Notes: a model not told the origin generated them from the sequence alone. Positions 1 to 11,350 are shown, numbered from the stretch's first letter. The stretch: 64,000 nt of DNA from Primulina eburnea (GCF_022965805.1 NC_133102.1:5092885-5156884); one strand, 5' to 3'. A program made the numbers and translations.

Positions 1-84
1 TCACGCACAGCACATTTCACACAATAGAGATCAGACAGTTGCTCCGATATTAGAAGAAAATAACAGTTCTTTGATCAAACGTAC

Positions 85-828
85 CTTGTGTCTTATTTGA
101 TTCAAGAATACAACCGTGCACCCAGCTTTAGAAGCATTGCAGACATCTTGCGCAATGCTTGGCTCATAAGTCAAGCTTGCAAGCCCATTTGTTGCATCCC
201 TATTTCGCCCTATTCAAATGATATAGCTCAAACAATTTAAATGTTCTAGAAAACCACTAGCTTAGAATACACAATGCATACAGTAATACAACTTGAGCAG
301 CTTACTTCGATTTCAGCCCGTGGGGTAAGTGCTGAGACTGAGTCAATGCAAATAAGATCAACAGCACCAGATCTCCACGAATGGTCAGCAACTGACACAG
401 AAACCAATCAAAAAAGGTCATGGATAAAAAGTGTAATTCATGTCATAGCAACTTAACAAGGAAACGGATTTACTTTCTAGTGCCATTTCTCCATTATCAG
501 GCTGGCAAACAATCAAATTTTCTACATAAACACCCAAAGCTTTTGAATATGTTGGATCAAACGCATGCTCAGCGTCAACTAGCATGACATTTCCACCAAG
601 ACTCTGTATAACATTGAGAAGTTTCAGAGTGTTTTTATAACGCAACGTGGGCAAAACCAGCATACGAAGAATGCTATCAATTAAGATTTTAAAATGTGTT
701 CAATTATATACGATGGACTGTGAGTTTCAAATAGCTGGCATAAGTAAAACAAACACATACTAAACCCAGACTTCTGCAATTGCACGGAGTGCTAATGTAG
801 TCTTTCCACTACTTTCTGGTCCATATAT
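85..828 (-). pseudogene. Organellar-type RecA recombinase pseudogene (four exons visible)
   Basis: Four exon-like blocks on the minus strand match plant organellar RecA in order: 766-828 (Walker A, GPESSGKTT), 474-603 ([10 protein letters not shown], then [17 protein letters not shown]), 306-391 ([22 protein letters not shown] split over the Walker B region) and 85-209 (MGLQA, LMSQALRKMS, then NASKAGCTVVFLNQIRHK). AG acceptors and GT donors sit at the block edges, and the first three blocks splice in frame. The last block is broken twice: an Arg codon after MGLQA is TGA (171-173), a typical CpG decay of CGA, and one base is missing near 140-142, between RKMS and NASK. RecA catalyses ATP-dependent strand exchange; this copy cannot encode a full protein. 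No N-terminal exon is recognisable upstream, and the C-terminal part would lie before base 1. Whether the parent was a plastid or mitochondrial form cannot be settled from these blocks. Confidence 0.85.
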
Positions 829-2235
829 CTGACAAGAACAAAGTTTAAAATTTGTCAAGTGCTAAACTGCAGGTATTATTATGCCAAGATTTTCAGTTTC
901 CATGTTGAAAAACTAATCAGTACACATTTAGAGAGGAAAATTTATCAAGCTTTTTCCCCGAATCCTCGGACTTAAATTCTTGTTGGTCCCACTTGCGAAA
1001 ATTTGAGATAATAATACGAAGATAAAGAATAAATTAGACATCGAGATTTGCGTGGAAAACACCTAAAAATTATTAGTGTAAAAACCACGGGCAAGATGAA
1101 AAGATTTCTACTATAATATTTTATGGTGTACAACTCAGTCACTATGTTTCCAAAGAGAACATATTCTTTTAATAAGAAGAACAAAACACCTCACAAATAT
1201 TATAAACTAAGCACTCAAATGCTATAAACTGAGAGAAGACTCGAGAATTGGATAATTTAAGAATGAGGGGCTCTACTTATAGAAACCTAAGTCCGTGCGA
1301 AGACGCGTATAAAACGAGTCGTCTGAAAATTCCTCGTCAAATATACCAACAGCGTTTCTGCTGCAAATTATGACTTTTTCCCCTCATTCGTTGGATGATT
1401 CCTATTTGTTAATGCATATTGCCGACAATTCTCACCAGTCACAAGGTGACAATGTCTCAGTGTTGAGACCCTCAGACACTAGGCTCAACTTCAGAAACTG
1501 AAATCTTGACCCTACTTCATCCTTTATCAAAACGTCGATCAAAATTTTGATTCCCGAGAACCAAAGACATAGTAAATAGGAGCTAAGCTGAAGAACATGA
1601 AGGATATGGAGTAAGCAAACAAGCCAATGCCTCCACAATTCTTCCTTTTTGCTGTCATAAGAATGTGAGCTTGTCAGCAACAGTAAAAAATACAAAAATA
1701 TTATGAGACTATCTTTGCACTGATATCCCCTGAACAATCAGATTTAGAGGGCCATGGCAAAAAGCAGACAAGGTGAACGAAGTGCTCGCCATTTTTGCTT
1801 GTTCAGAATATTGTTTGAGAGGCTTTTCTTTAGGTGAAAGCAAGCCCATCCCTCCAAGTGATCCAACATAAGAGGGCTATTTGTTTAGGCCATAAAACAA
1901 ATGGGTTGTTACATACATATATACATATAGACACACACACTAGTACATTTTTATTTTCACACAATATTTACATGTAAATTAAATTTTTATATAAAATATA
2001 GTTTTATATTTATATATAATTTTTATAGGAGAGAATGAAATTAGAGTATTTCCTTATTAAAGATCTAATTTATATTATGCTTTTTATTTTAAAAATTATG
2101 GTATTTTTGTGAAAGGGGTGTTTTGGAGAAAAAATTTGGTATGACATGAGAGATCGAAAGTAGTTAAAATTCATGTCACATTTTTAATAATAATAATAGT
2201 AATAAATAATATATGTATGTAGGTAGGTATTTGTC
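829..2235. other. Intergenic, no gene recognised
   Basis: AT-rich sequence upstream of the RecA remnant. One minus-strand reading frame of 101 codons (1432-1737) has no recognisable domain and no homologue I can name. No RNA gene or clear transposon end is seen. Short poly-TA and (CA)n stretches occur near 1915-1945. Confidence 0.5.
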
Positions 2236-2239
2236 TTTG

Positions 2240-2350
2240 AAGAGGTGTCCGAGTTGATGGAGTATATCAGGACTTGACCAATGGTTATGATTTTGATTTC
2301 CTCTACCAACACTTTCTCGAATTAGTGCCAATGATTTGTTTTAAATTTAA
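2240..2350 (+). repeat. tRNA-derived SINE-like copy 1
   Basis: The stretch beginning GAGGTGTCCGAGTTGATGGA resembles the A-box half of a tRNA gene, and GATTTTGATTTCC about 50 bases later is a decayed B box. A second, better preserved copy lies at 3715-3880 and shares this head and the following CACTTTCTCGAATT-like block. The shared arrangement suggests an old tRNA-derived SINE. The family assignment is an inference. Confidence 0.5.
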
Positions 2351-2479
2351 TAGTACAAAATTTTAAAAATAATAAAAATATTATAATTTTGCATACCTGA
2401 TCCTAAATCCTAGTTACGCATATGCTCGAACCCAACTTTTCGGATGCATATAAATGTAATTTTATTTTGGAGTGAGTCT

Positions 2480-2652
2480 CATGTCATGTAAGACCATCTC
2501 ACGGATCTTAATCTATGAGACGGTTCAACCCTACTCATATTCATGATAAAAATTAATACTCTTAGAATAAAATATTACTTTTTCATTGATGACCCAATAA
2601 GAGATTTGTCTCACAAATATGACTCGTGAGACCGTCTCACACAAATTTTTGC
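2480..2652. mobile_element. Palindrome-ended MITE (Mutator-type family), copy 1
   Basis: Non-coding element with the inner motifs of the family: GACGG near the left end, an AATACTCTTAG core, and GTGAGACCGTCTCACACAAA at the right end. The flanks carry a near-match of about 9-10 bases (TTTTATTTTGG on the left, TTTTATTTGG on the right), as expected for a Mutator-type target duplication. Five other copies occur in this window. Confidence 0.7.
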
Positions 2653-2816
2653 TTTTATTTGGATGGGTGAATGCCCCAAGTTTGAAAAAATACATTTGAG
2701 TTGATATGATCATATAAGTTAATTAACATCTTATATATGATTTATTGTCCTCAAAGGTAATGTTGCTTTATGTGTACTATGGGAATCATGATGTGAGTTT
2801 TCTACTAAGCGAATAA

Positions 2817-3710
2817 GGGGTGTATTCGTTGCAGAGGTTTGCTGATTTTTTTTAATAACAAATTTTTGTGGAGTCGATAGATTTCTACTGACTTTTGCAG
2901 AATTTCACAAATTTCTAAAGATTTTTACAGAATCTTGTAGATTTATTTACATGATTTTATTGATATTTGTAAACTTTTTCGTAGAATCCTGTAGATTTTG
3001 TAATTTATTATTGTGATTTTTTAAATTTATTTGTACTAACAATTGAATGTGAATAACTTTTATTTATTTCAAATATTTGTCTCTCTCAATATAATATTTT
3101 TTACATATTATTTTACGAAAGATAATAAATAAGTTAATACTAAATTTATTGCAATTAAATTTCAATTATTCATGTCAATTCAACATGTTTCTTTAAATAA
3201 ATAATATTTTTAAAAAATAATATTTTGTGACTGGAACTCTAAAAATAAAATGAACGATGTTAATAATTTTGATTTAAAACTATTTTTATCAATTAAAAAA
3301 TATGTTTCTAAAAAGTACAAATAAAAAGAAAAATATATGGATGAGAAAAAATAATGAAAATTTTAGTATTTGTATTGAGTATGTAAGTTTGGGATATTTT
3401 CCAAATTAAATGTACATCTAAATTTTTATGTTGAATCAAAGACATTATTTGACATTTTATTGTGGTATCTTAAGCTTTAGTTCTTATACTTAATAGAATT
3501 TTATGGAGTCAATAAAAGTTATTTATTGATATTTTGAATACCTGTAGATTTTTGTAGAGTTTTTAAAAGTCAATTTTGAATGACACATTACTTTTAAAAT
3601 TTTATAAAAAAATTATATTGAATACCACTAAACTTTTATAGAGTATATAAAAAGTCTATATTGAATATTTCTAAACTTTTAAACTCTATAAAAATAATTA
3701 AAAGTCTAGT
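2817..3710. mobile_element. Harbinger-like non-autonomous element, right end lost
   Basis: Starts after TAA with GGGGTGTATTCGTTGCAGAG and contains many repeats of the GTAGATTTTTGTAGA type, as in the better preserved copy at 22742-24882. It runs to about 3710, where the SINE-like copy begins; no right terminal repeat is seen. No coding capacity. Confidence 0.45.
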
Positions 3711-3714
3711 ACTT

Positions 3715-3880
3715 GTCTTTAGAGGTGTTCGAGTTGACGGAATAGATGATAGATCAACCAATGGCCAAGAGTTAGATTCTACCTACCAGCACGTTATCGA
3801 ATCACATGTGAGTCTGTCGCAAATGACTTGCCCAGTACGATTTAATCAGTGCACACCAAAAGGTACTACAAGTTTTCACG
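3715..3880 (+). repeat. tRNA-derived SINE-like copy 2
   Basis: Head GAGGTGTTCGAGTTGACGGA (A-box-like), then a decayed B box near 3770, then CTTGCCCAGTACGATTTA, which resembles the 3' half of Au-type angiosperm SINEs. It abuts the end of the Harbinger-like remnant, so it may have inserted into it. Confidence 0.5.
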
Positions 3881-5225
3881 TCATAAAAAAAAAAATCAAA
3901 ATTCATACTAGAACTACAAATTATTTTTCTAGTAACTCAAAGTGAATACAATTTTAAATTTATTTTCTAAAATTGAATACCTAAATATAAGATGACGAAC
4001 TCGACTCAACTCCAACGATTTGAACCACCCAAGCTACTAACTACCACCTAATAGCTCAGATCCGATACAACCCACTTGCCATGAGCATAGAATATTTGAT
4101 ATATTTAATCACAAAAAATCATATAAAAACGTCACATGATTCAATTTTATGATTATAATCTTCTATCCGACCTAAAAAAATATAATATATCACTTACACA
4201 ATAAATATAATCGATCGATTATCTCACAGATATAGATACGTTGATATGATAAATACCTACCCTATTTCACATGCAACACAATAATAGACCCATTGATGGA
4301 GTAGTTGGCGTACATATATTTACGCGTTGAACATTGCAGAGCGCGACATGGACATATCATATCGTACAATTTGTCCCTCCACAAATAATAAATACAAATA
4401 AAAAAATAAGGCCACCCAAAATCATATCGTACAATTTGTCCTCTACAAATAATAAATATCCAATAAAAAAAAAAAGGTAATACTACAAAAAAATTGTAGG
4501 GCATGGAGATCTAGCCCATCGGAGGTAAATTTTGAGATTCGTAATATTTTTACTTTGACTTTTCATTTTTTTTTTCTGTTTCTATTTATTTTAAAATATT
4601 TTTTATTTATTTTTAATATTGAAAAGATAGGTCCCTATTTGGGAGCTGAAAATACTTTTACTTAGAAACGCAACCAAATAATTGTTTAAAAGAAATAACC
4701 ATTCAAACACAACGTTTTATTAATGTTTAAATAAATAATTAATAAAATTTGTTTTTGAATATATATAATAATTAATATTTAAAATATATGTGTTATATTT
4801 AAAAAATGACATGATAAAGTTTATACAAATATTATCAAATAAAATTAGGAAGATTTGTGTATCAATATGCATAAATGATAATGCATATTTATAAACAATT
4901 GCACGGTAAAATAAAGAAAAATATTCCTTTAAAAAAAATAAATGATCATATGCAACCCTATATTTTTCAAATTGAGGAAAAAAAAACTTTTTCATTTGTA
5001 TTTAATTAAATTTTTTTAAAAAAAATTTAAACAACAAAAATAAATTAAAATAATTTTTATTTCATATTAAGTTAATAACAAATCCAAAAAAATATTTTTA
5101 ATTATTTATCATTATTCTTTGTTTCATTAAAAAATCGGATCGTTAGATAACGAAAATAAAACAAGGATAATATAATTCAATAGGTGATATTGTTACTATA
5201 GTTTATTTTGACGCCCGAGAAAGAA
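3881..5225. other. Repeat-rich intergenic sequence
   Basis: No gene recognised. It contains a direct tandem duplication of about 70 bases around TCATATCGTACAATTTGTCC (4354-4480). At 4610-4720 it holds a copy of a dispersed repeat (GAGCTGAAAATACTTTTA, then CAAACACAACGTTTTATT) that recurs at 12165-12265. The rest is long AT-rich sequence. Confidence 0.6.
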
Positions 5226-5544
5226 ACTTAATCAAAGTTAGGTACGAATTAGATAAGTAACTAAATTTTTATTTCTAGAAAATGAATGTAGAATGAAATA
5301 TTTTATATAAAAAAAGGGAAAAAATACAAAATAATAAGTCATATATTCCAAACAATAACACAATCTTACAAACACACATCTCAAGCAGGAAGGATACAAA
5401 GATAGAAAGAAAAGTAGGCTTAACAAGTACATAAAACACTCGTCGCCTCTTACAGGAACAGCGACATGAAACACAGAAAGCTTGCATGCATCGACAATTT
5501 ATTGGACATTAATGGATAGAATACATTACGATATCGACCAAGAG

Positions 5545-6048
5545 CTAGAGAGAAAGCTCTGTTTTGGATACGATAATTCCATCAGTATCTGCATACAACC
5601 ACTCTCCATCATGAATTTCAGCCCCTGCGATATAAATCCTGCTGTGCCTCTCACCGGCGCCGTTTTTCTTTGGTTTCTTGGGATGTGCTGCCAACGCTCT
5701 AACCCCGATATCACAGCCATTGATATCATCCACATCCCGGATACAACCGTTGACAACTATTCCGGCCCAACCATTATTTCGTGCTACTTGGCTTAGTTTT
5801 CCTCCAATCAAAGCACACTTCATGCTTCCCCCACCATCTATTACAAGAACTCTACCATGGCCTTTGCTTGCAACAAACTCTCTGACCAATATGTTGTCCT
5901 CGAATACCTTGACAGTGACGATGCGGCCGGAGAACGCTCGACGTTTCCCATACATTTGGAAGATAGGGGGTAGGATTCGAATGTCACCACTTTCAAGAAA
6001 TGGTTCGTTTGCATCACAAGCGTCGGTGATTGCGAAATAAGCAGCCAT
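5545..6048 (-). CDS. RraA-like protein (4-hydroxy-4-methyl-2-oxoglutarate aldolase-like family)
   Basis: A 167-residue protein of the plant RraA-like family, close to the usual ~166 residues and encoded by one exon. Family members are related to class II HMG/CHA aldolases and to the bacterial RNase E regulator RraA; the substrate of the plant enzymes is not well established. Visible landmarks are CDANEP near the N terminus, FSGRIVTVKVFEDN around residue 40, VLVIDGGGSMKCALIGG around 70, and NGWAGIVVNGCIRDVDDI around 95, which contains the conserved Arg-Asp of the active site. The C terminus is WLYADTDGIIVSKTELSL. The ATG at 6048 is chosen because an AG splice acceptor lies 9 bases upstream; an in-frame ATG at 6078 would lie inside the 5'UTR intron. 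No targeting peptide is evident, so a cytosolic location is inferred. Confidence 0.93.
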   Translation of the reverse strand: MAAYFAITDACDANEPFLESGDIRILPPIFQMYGKRRAFSGRIVTVKVFEDNILVREFVASKGHGRVLVIDGGGSMKCALIGGKLSQVARNNGWAGIVVNGCIRDVDDINGCDIGVRALAAHPKKPKKNGAGERHSRIYIAGAEIHDGEWLYADTDGIIVSKTELSL

Positions 6049-6285
6049 GGGTTCCTCTGTAAACACACGAGTAAGCAATCGTAACAGATGCAGATAACAT
6101 TATAGGAAAGAATTCTAAACGAGCCATGCATTTCTCTAAACAACGCAGACCATATATATAATATCTATCTATCGTAAAGTAGAATGGATTAACGTTGTGA
6201 TGAATGTGATTCTTACCTTCGAATGTCGAGATCACAGAAATGGCAAGTGGTGAGGCTAGAACCCCAATAGTTGGGGATTTTATAC
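6049..6285 (-). promoter_or_regulatory. 5'UTR intron, leader exon and TATA box of the RraA-like gene
   Basis: On the minus strand, a donor GAAG|GTAAGA (intron begins 6216) and an acceptor TTTACAG (intron ends 6057) define a 160-base intron just upstream of the start codon. The leader exon runs from 6217 to roughly 6250. AGTATAAAAT at 6278-6287 is a TATA box about 30 bases before the inferred start. The transcription start itself is an inference. Confidence 0.7.
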
Positions 6286-6299
6286 TCCACCGAGCTTCT

Positions 6300-6483
6300 A
6301 ACCTTCCATTATTGTGCCGTCAACTTGCGGTCTACCCACCGACATAGTTGTGGCCGGGACAAGTTGCGGTTAGTTGGTAGGAAAATTAATCATTCAATGC
6401 AATCATAGAGTTTGGTTATAATATATGTATTTTTTTTTACTTATTTATCATACATAAATCAAATAATTAATTATCGTTTTTCG

Positions 6484-6514
<31 letters not shown>

Positions 6515-7115
6515 GAAGTTAATATTAAATATATGATCAAATATCTCGTAATTTCATAATCATTATTAAATATATATTAAGTATATTAATATAAATATCA
6601 TCAAATGTTATAAAGTTATTTCTTATAGCTTGTAAATTAAATGATATTCAGATAATATATTTAACATGTCTTATAAATCCGTACTTTTTCTTCTTTTACT
6701 TATATCATAAATGATTTTTTTTTATTTTAAAAATGACAAAAATTATTTATGTACCGTTTCTCAAGTTCTACCAACAACTTATTTTCTCATTTCCTCAAAT
6801 TTGGAGTGGAAAAATAATTTGATATTAAAAAATGTGATTTTATTAAATTTTGAAGAAATTAATAATATATTAATCTATTATAAAGTATATTATATATATA
6901 TATTAAAAAATATAAAAAATCTAACATTTTTTATTATAAATTATTTGTATTATTTGGTTGCTTAATGTTGTACATTTTATTTTATAATCTTTAAAATTGT
7001 TTAGTGATTAATATTTTAAAGAAGGAGAATATCAATTTTATGAAAGAACGATAATATCACGATATTTTAATTAATGTGATGTCTATAAAAAAAGTTGTTT
7101 GAAGTTTTTCGAGGC
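6300..7115. other. AT-rich intergenic sequence with (TA)n
   Basis: No gene. Dinucleotide (TA)n runs occur near 6488-6515 and 6890-6902. Short reading frames here are of very low complexity and look like chance. Confidence 0.6.
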
Positions 7116-7120
7116 TTCAA

Positions 7121-7545
7121 CCAATTAATGTTCTCATAATCAGACCGATAATCGAATCGATTCACCTTTAACAATGGTTCGATAGGTCCGATCGATTGAA
7201 TCGACGATCGGACTAGAAAACATTATATTATATAAAATAATAATATATTTAAAAACATTCTAAATATCTTTAATTTTATATATAAAAATAAAAAATATTT
7301 ATCTAAATTTGAAATCTAAACAATATAAAAACAATCACATATAACTACATATATATATGTATATTAAAAAATAAGATATAATATTACTAAAATAATATAT
7401 ATTTTTTATACAATTTAAAATCAAAATAATCATATATATTAATAATAAAAATATTAAAAAAGCAAATATTCAAACGTTTTTTGATATTGTTCATACTAAA
7501 CTCGTGATCGGTTTTCGATCGAACAATTTTGAAAACACTATTACA
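7121..7545. mobile_element. hAT-like MITE candidate
   Basis: Left end AATGTTCTCATAAT and right end ATTTTGAAAACACT are imperfect inverted repeats (11 of 14), and both ends carry CGATCGG-type subterminal motifs. No convincing target duplication is seen, so the exact ends are uncertain. No coding capacity. Confidence 0.45.
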
Positions 7546-7555
7546 AAATTTTGTA

Positions 7556-7766
7556 AATGCAGTAAGAATTCTGATGCACCTGGAGCAAAAGCCAATATCT
7601 GATATGTTTCACTTGTCACACAATAATTGCCGAGTCAATGAAATAGCTGGCATGAAAATTATCTGACACATTAAACATTTAATGAGTCATCATTGTACCA
7701 CAAATATGCAATAAAAACACGTCCTTCCCATTGGACCATCTAATTTTTTGGACTCAAATAAACGTC
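7556..7766. repeat. Dispersed repeat, copy 1 (partner at 11650-11880)
   Basis: Shares an ordered series of blocks with 11650-11880: GGAGCAAAAGCCAATAT, TGTCACACAA, AGCTGGCATG, CATTGGACCA and TTTGGACTCAAATA. This suggests that both belong to one duplicated segment. Identity is moderate, so the duplication is not recent. Confidence 0.65.
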
Positions 7767-7771
7767 CATTT

Positions 7772-7776
<5 letters not shown>

Positions 7777-7848
<72 letters not shown>
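7777..7848. repeat. (TA)n microsatellite
   Basis: About 70 bases of almost pure TA dinucleotides, interrupted once by CA near 7818. It forms the left edge of the first copy of the triplicated unit. Confidence 0.9.
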
Positions 7849-7852
<4 letters not shown>

Positions 7853-7982
7853 TTCCATTAATTTCGATATATAAAATGTAAATAAAATATAATTTTTTTA
7901 CATAATTTTATTTTTCCATCTTTTTTATAAAAGAAGTTTTTCCAGTGCGGGGTTTTAAAATTTGAACCGACTCTTTTGAAAA

Positions 7983-8312
7983 TCTATACTATTTTATTAA
8001 GTTTGAGACATTTAGAGTAATTAATTTTGGTGTCATTGTCTGTTTTAATAATTATATATATTAATAAAATGTTAAAAACTTAATGTAAGTTATATGTAGT
8101 TTAGCGGATAGATTCATTGTCTCTTGGGGATTAAGTTGTAGATTCAATTCTCATTGTGGTCATTTTTTTTTATTCTTTTATTTTTTTATTTATATATCAA
8201 AAGTACATTATAGTCCCTACTATTTCTTATAATTTTATTTTATTCCTCATTTAAATATAAACCAAATGAATTATAAAAACATATTATACAAGTGCGTGCA
8301 TCGGTGTACTAG
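7983..8312 (+). mobile_element. Non-autonomous Helitron A
   Basis: Begins TCTATACTATTTTATTAAG after an A and ends in CTAG before a T, the classic Helitron terminus inserted into an AT dinucleotide. The GC-containing stretch AGTGCGTGCATCGG just before the end is the decayed 3' hairpin. Copy C of the surrounding repeat (12640) has the uninterrupted site (AAAATTCAAAATAAG), which fixes the boundaries. A tRNA-like segment at about 8097-8160 lies inside. Confidence 0.85.
8097..8160 (+). promoter_or_regulatory. tRNA-like segment with Pol III A and B boxes, inside Helitron A
   Basis: TAGTTTAGCGG fits an A box, and GATTCAATTCTCA, roughly 45 bases later, fits a B box; a T-run follows. The same pair lies in Helitron B (about 9637-9702). 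It is not a foldable intact tRNA gene; it could be a captured tRNA or SINE head. Activity is unknown. Confidence 0.5.
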
Positions 8313-8663
8313 TTCAAAATAAGTCACAGGGTTCGTACCACAACCCATAACCTCTCTTTCTTATAAAATTTTCGAAGAAAAAATTGTAAAATATTTTGGA
8401 AAATTATTAAGTTTCGAGTATCTTTTAAATTTAAAAAAATACCCTTAATAAAAAATAATAATTTTATGTATCTAATATCTATTTTAAAAAATACATGCAA
8501 ATAAAGTGTGTGAATTATAATGCATAACATATACTATAAAGTAGCAAGGAATGTTGAGGTTGCTCACCAGCAGGGAGGAGTAAATTTTTTGGGCCCATAG
8601 TATTAAGTATAAAATATTTTTATTTGATTTTTACAAAAAAAAAAAAAAAAAATCAAAATATTA

Positions 8664-8847
8664 TGAATAGGTTTATTGTGAGACGGTCTCACAAGTCTTT
8701 ATCTGTAAGACGGGTCAACCCTACTGATATTCACAATAAAAAGTAATACTCTTGGCATAAAAAATAATATTTTTTCATGGATGATCCAAATAAGAGATCT
8801 GTCTCACAAAATACGACTCGTGAGACCGTCTCATACAAGTTTTTGTC
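8664..8847. mobile_element. Mutator-type MITE, copy 2
   Basis: 184-base element running from TGAATAGGTTTATTGTGAGA to CATACAAGTTTTTGTC, flanked on both sides by AAATATTA. GAGACGGTCTCAC near the left end is itself palindromic and faces GTGAGACCGTCTC on the right. Copy C of the surrounding repeat keeps the single uninterrupted AAATATTA. Confidence 0.85.
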
Positions 8848-9521
8848 AAATATTATATATCTTCTTGTATAGTAAAGTGTGTGAATTATAATGCATAAAT
8901 ATAGGAATATCATATTTTATTAAGTTCGAAAAAATAATATTTAAAAATGATTTTTATATGTTCATAGTTCAAATCTCATTAAATCTCTTCAATGTGACAA
9001 ATATTTCATTTAATTATACCAAATTTCGTCAAATCCCATAAAAATCTATGCAATACTAATTTCACATTAAAATTCTACGTGCCCAAACATTCAAAATGGA
9101 ACTTCTAATTCCAAAACAATATAGTGAATGTCTAAACTGAACACTCAAACCTGATATTTATAGAAAAATACGTGGATCCTTGATGGGCTTATCTTCTATT
9201 TTGGCTAGAGATGGGCCAAGGATAGTAGGACCTTTGATGGACATGTCTTCCATGAAGTATCAAATAATATTTTCACTTTTTGATTTTGTCGGTTTGTTTT
9301 TTCTGTTTCTATTTATTTTCAATAACTTTTTTTAGACTTTGATGTATCTTAAAAATATAAACTATATTTAAATATATATATTGATTATATCATTTTATTA
9401 ATTCCGATATAAAAATGTAAATAAAATATGATTTTTTTACATAATATTATTTTACCATCTTTTTTATAAAAGAAGTTTTTCCAGTGCGGGATTTTAAAAT
9501 TTGAACCGACCCTTTTGAAAA

Positions 9522-9868
9522 TCTATACTATTTTATTAAGTTTGAGATATTTAGAGTAAATAACTTTGGTGTCATTGTCTGTTTTAATAATTATATATAT
9601 TAATAAAATGTTAAAAATTTAATTCAAGTTATATATAGTTTAGCGGATAGAGTCATTGTTTTTTGGGGATTAGGTTGTGGGTTCAATTCTCACTGTGGTC
9701 ATTTTTTTTATTCTTTTATTTTTCAATTAATTTTTTAATTTATGTATCAAAAGTACAGTATAGTCCCTACTATTTCTTATAATTATATTTTATTCCTCAT
9801 TTAAATATAAACCAAATGAATTATAAAAAATATTATATAAGCACGCAACGCGTGTATCGGTGCACTAG
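9522..9868 (+). mobile_element. Non-autonomous Helitron B
   Basis: Begins TCTATACTATTTTATTAAG after an A and ends CTAG before a T. Just before the end is a clear hairpin, CACGC-AAC-GCGTG, followed by 12-13 bases to CTAG, as in canonical Helitrons. Sister of Helitron A at the same site of the duplicated unit, and carries the same tRNA-like segment (about 9637-9702). Confidence 0.9.
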
Positions 9869-10188
9869 TTCAAAATAAGTCACAGGATTCGTACCACAAC
9901 CCATAACCTCTCTTTCTTATATAATTTTCGAAGAAAAAATTGTAAAAAAATTTGGCAAATTATTCAGTTTCGAGTATCTTTTAAATTTAAAAAAATACCC
10001 TTAATAAAAAACTAATAATTTTATGTATCTAATATCTATTTTAAAAAATACATGCAAATAAAGTGTGTGAATTATAATGCATAACATATACTATAAAGTA
10101 GAAAGGAATGTTGAGGTTGCTGACCAGCAGGGAGGAGTAAATTTTTTGGGTCCATAGTATTAAGTATAAAATAAATATCAAAATATTA

Positions 10189-10372
10189 TGAATAGGTTTA
10201 TTGTAAGACGGTCTCACAAGTCTTTATCTGTAAGACGGGTCAATCCTACTGATATTCACAATAAAAAATAATACTCTTGGCATAAAAAGTAATTCTTTTT
10301 CATGGATGATCCAAATAAGAGATCTTTTTCACAAGATACAACCCGTGAGACCGTCTCATACAAGTTTTTGTC
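10189..10372. mobile_element. Mutator-type MITE, copy 3
   Basis: 184 bases, same ends as copy 2, flanked by AAATATTA at 10181-10188 and 10373-10380. It sits at the same position as copy 2 in the duplicated unit, so the insertion predates the split of copies A and B. Confidence 0.85.
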
Positions 10373-11243
10373 AAATATTATATATCTTCTTGTATAGTAA
10401 AGTGTGTGAATTATTATGCATAAATATAGGAATATCATATTTTATTAAGTTCGAAAAAATAATATTTAAAAATGATTTTTATATGCTAATAGTTCAAATC
10501 TCATTAAATATCTTCAATATGACAAATATTTCTTTTAATTAAACCAAATTTCGTCAAATCCCATAAAATTCTATAAAATACTAATTTCACATTAAAATTC
10601 TACGTGCCCAAAATTCAAAATGGAACTTCTAATTCCAAATCCCATTTTTTTCTAATTACAAACACATCATTAATAAATTTGACATTTACCTCTCTAAAGT
10701 GTTGTAATTTTTATGCTTAAAAAAGGTGATAAGTGGTAAATATCATGGAGGTAAATGCTAAACACTAATTGTTTATATCACATTAATCAAATCACGAATT
10801 ACAAAATTACAATATTATATTTCATAGTTTTTTAAATGTATATTAATTATTGAGAATGCATTTTTTTTTAAATTTATCAACTTATATAAATTTAATCAAT
10901 CAATCAATCAAATCAAATATATTATTATTTATCCAATATTATTTCACATCATACTCGAATACTTTAATAATTGTGAACACAGTCTCATCAATCCAACTAA
11001 AGGGATCTTAAAATAAATAAACTAATAGATTTTATATAATTATTAATTATTTTAAAAAAATTATTGACAATGCTTTATTGTTAGATACATTACATAAATA
11101 AAAATTGATAATAATTTTTTTAGGAGATATATTAAACTTTTTTTTTTAAAAAAAAGACAAAAACCATTTTGGCCCAACATAAAACATGTTGTTTGCTCAA
11201 TTATTTGTTAATGTAAATAATGAATAAAAAAGATATTAACCAG

Positions 11244-11343
11244 TTTTGATGAAAATAATCAATACACTTGCAAAATTAACGTAGGAGAAAATCCTTTTTG
11301 ATGAAAATAATCAATACACTCGCAAGATTGATCTCAAGACATG
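11244..11343 (+). pseudogene. Displaced fragment of the DUF868 gene coding region
   Basis: 11281-11343 is nearly identical to 17674-17732 inside the DUF868 gene (the part encoding ENPFDENNQYTCKIDLKT). It has one extra T in the run before GATGAAAATAATCAATACAC, which breaks the frame. Immediately upstream, 11244-11277 repeats the same GATGAAAATAATCAATACAC piece once more, so the fragment is partly tandem. No open gene surrounds it. Confidence 0.85.
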
Positions 11344-11350
11344 TTACTAA

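Larger units (their letters stand above)
7850..9110. repeat. Triplicated unit, copy A
   Basis: Collinear with copy B (9395-11250) and, from ATTCAAAATAAG onward, with copy C (from 12640). Copy A contains Helitron A and a Mutator-type MITE, as does copy B; copy C lacks both. Copy A ends after the block reading ACGTGCCCAAACATTCAAAA. No coding capacity. Confidence 0.8.
9395..11250. repeat. Triplicated unit, copy B
   Basis: Collinear with copy A up to the ATGGAACTTCTAATTCC block, then with copy C through the blocks TTACCTCTCTA, GGTGATAAGTG, CATGGAGGTAAATGC and CCATTTTGGCCCAACATAAAAC. Contains Helitron B and MITE copy 3, but not the hAT element seen in copy C. No gene. Confidence 0.8.

Noticed and set aside
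1432..1737. Minus-strand frame of 101 codons
   Set aside because: Hydrophobic low-information sequence with no domain and no splice context tying it to the RecA remnant.
8097..8160. Functional tRNA gene
   Set aside because: Only the A- and B-box-like motifs are present; acceptor and anticodon stems do not form a proper cloverleaf by eye. Kept as a tRNA-like segment.
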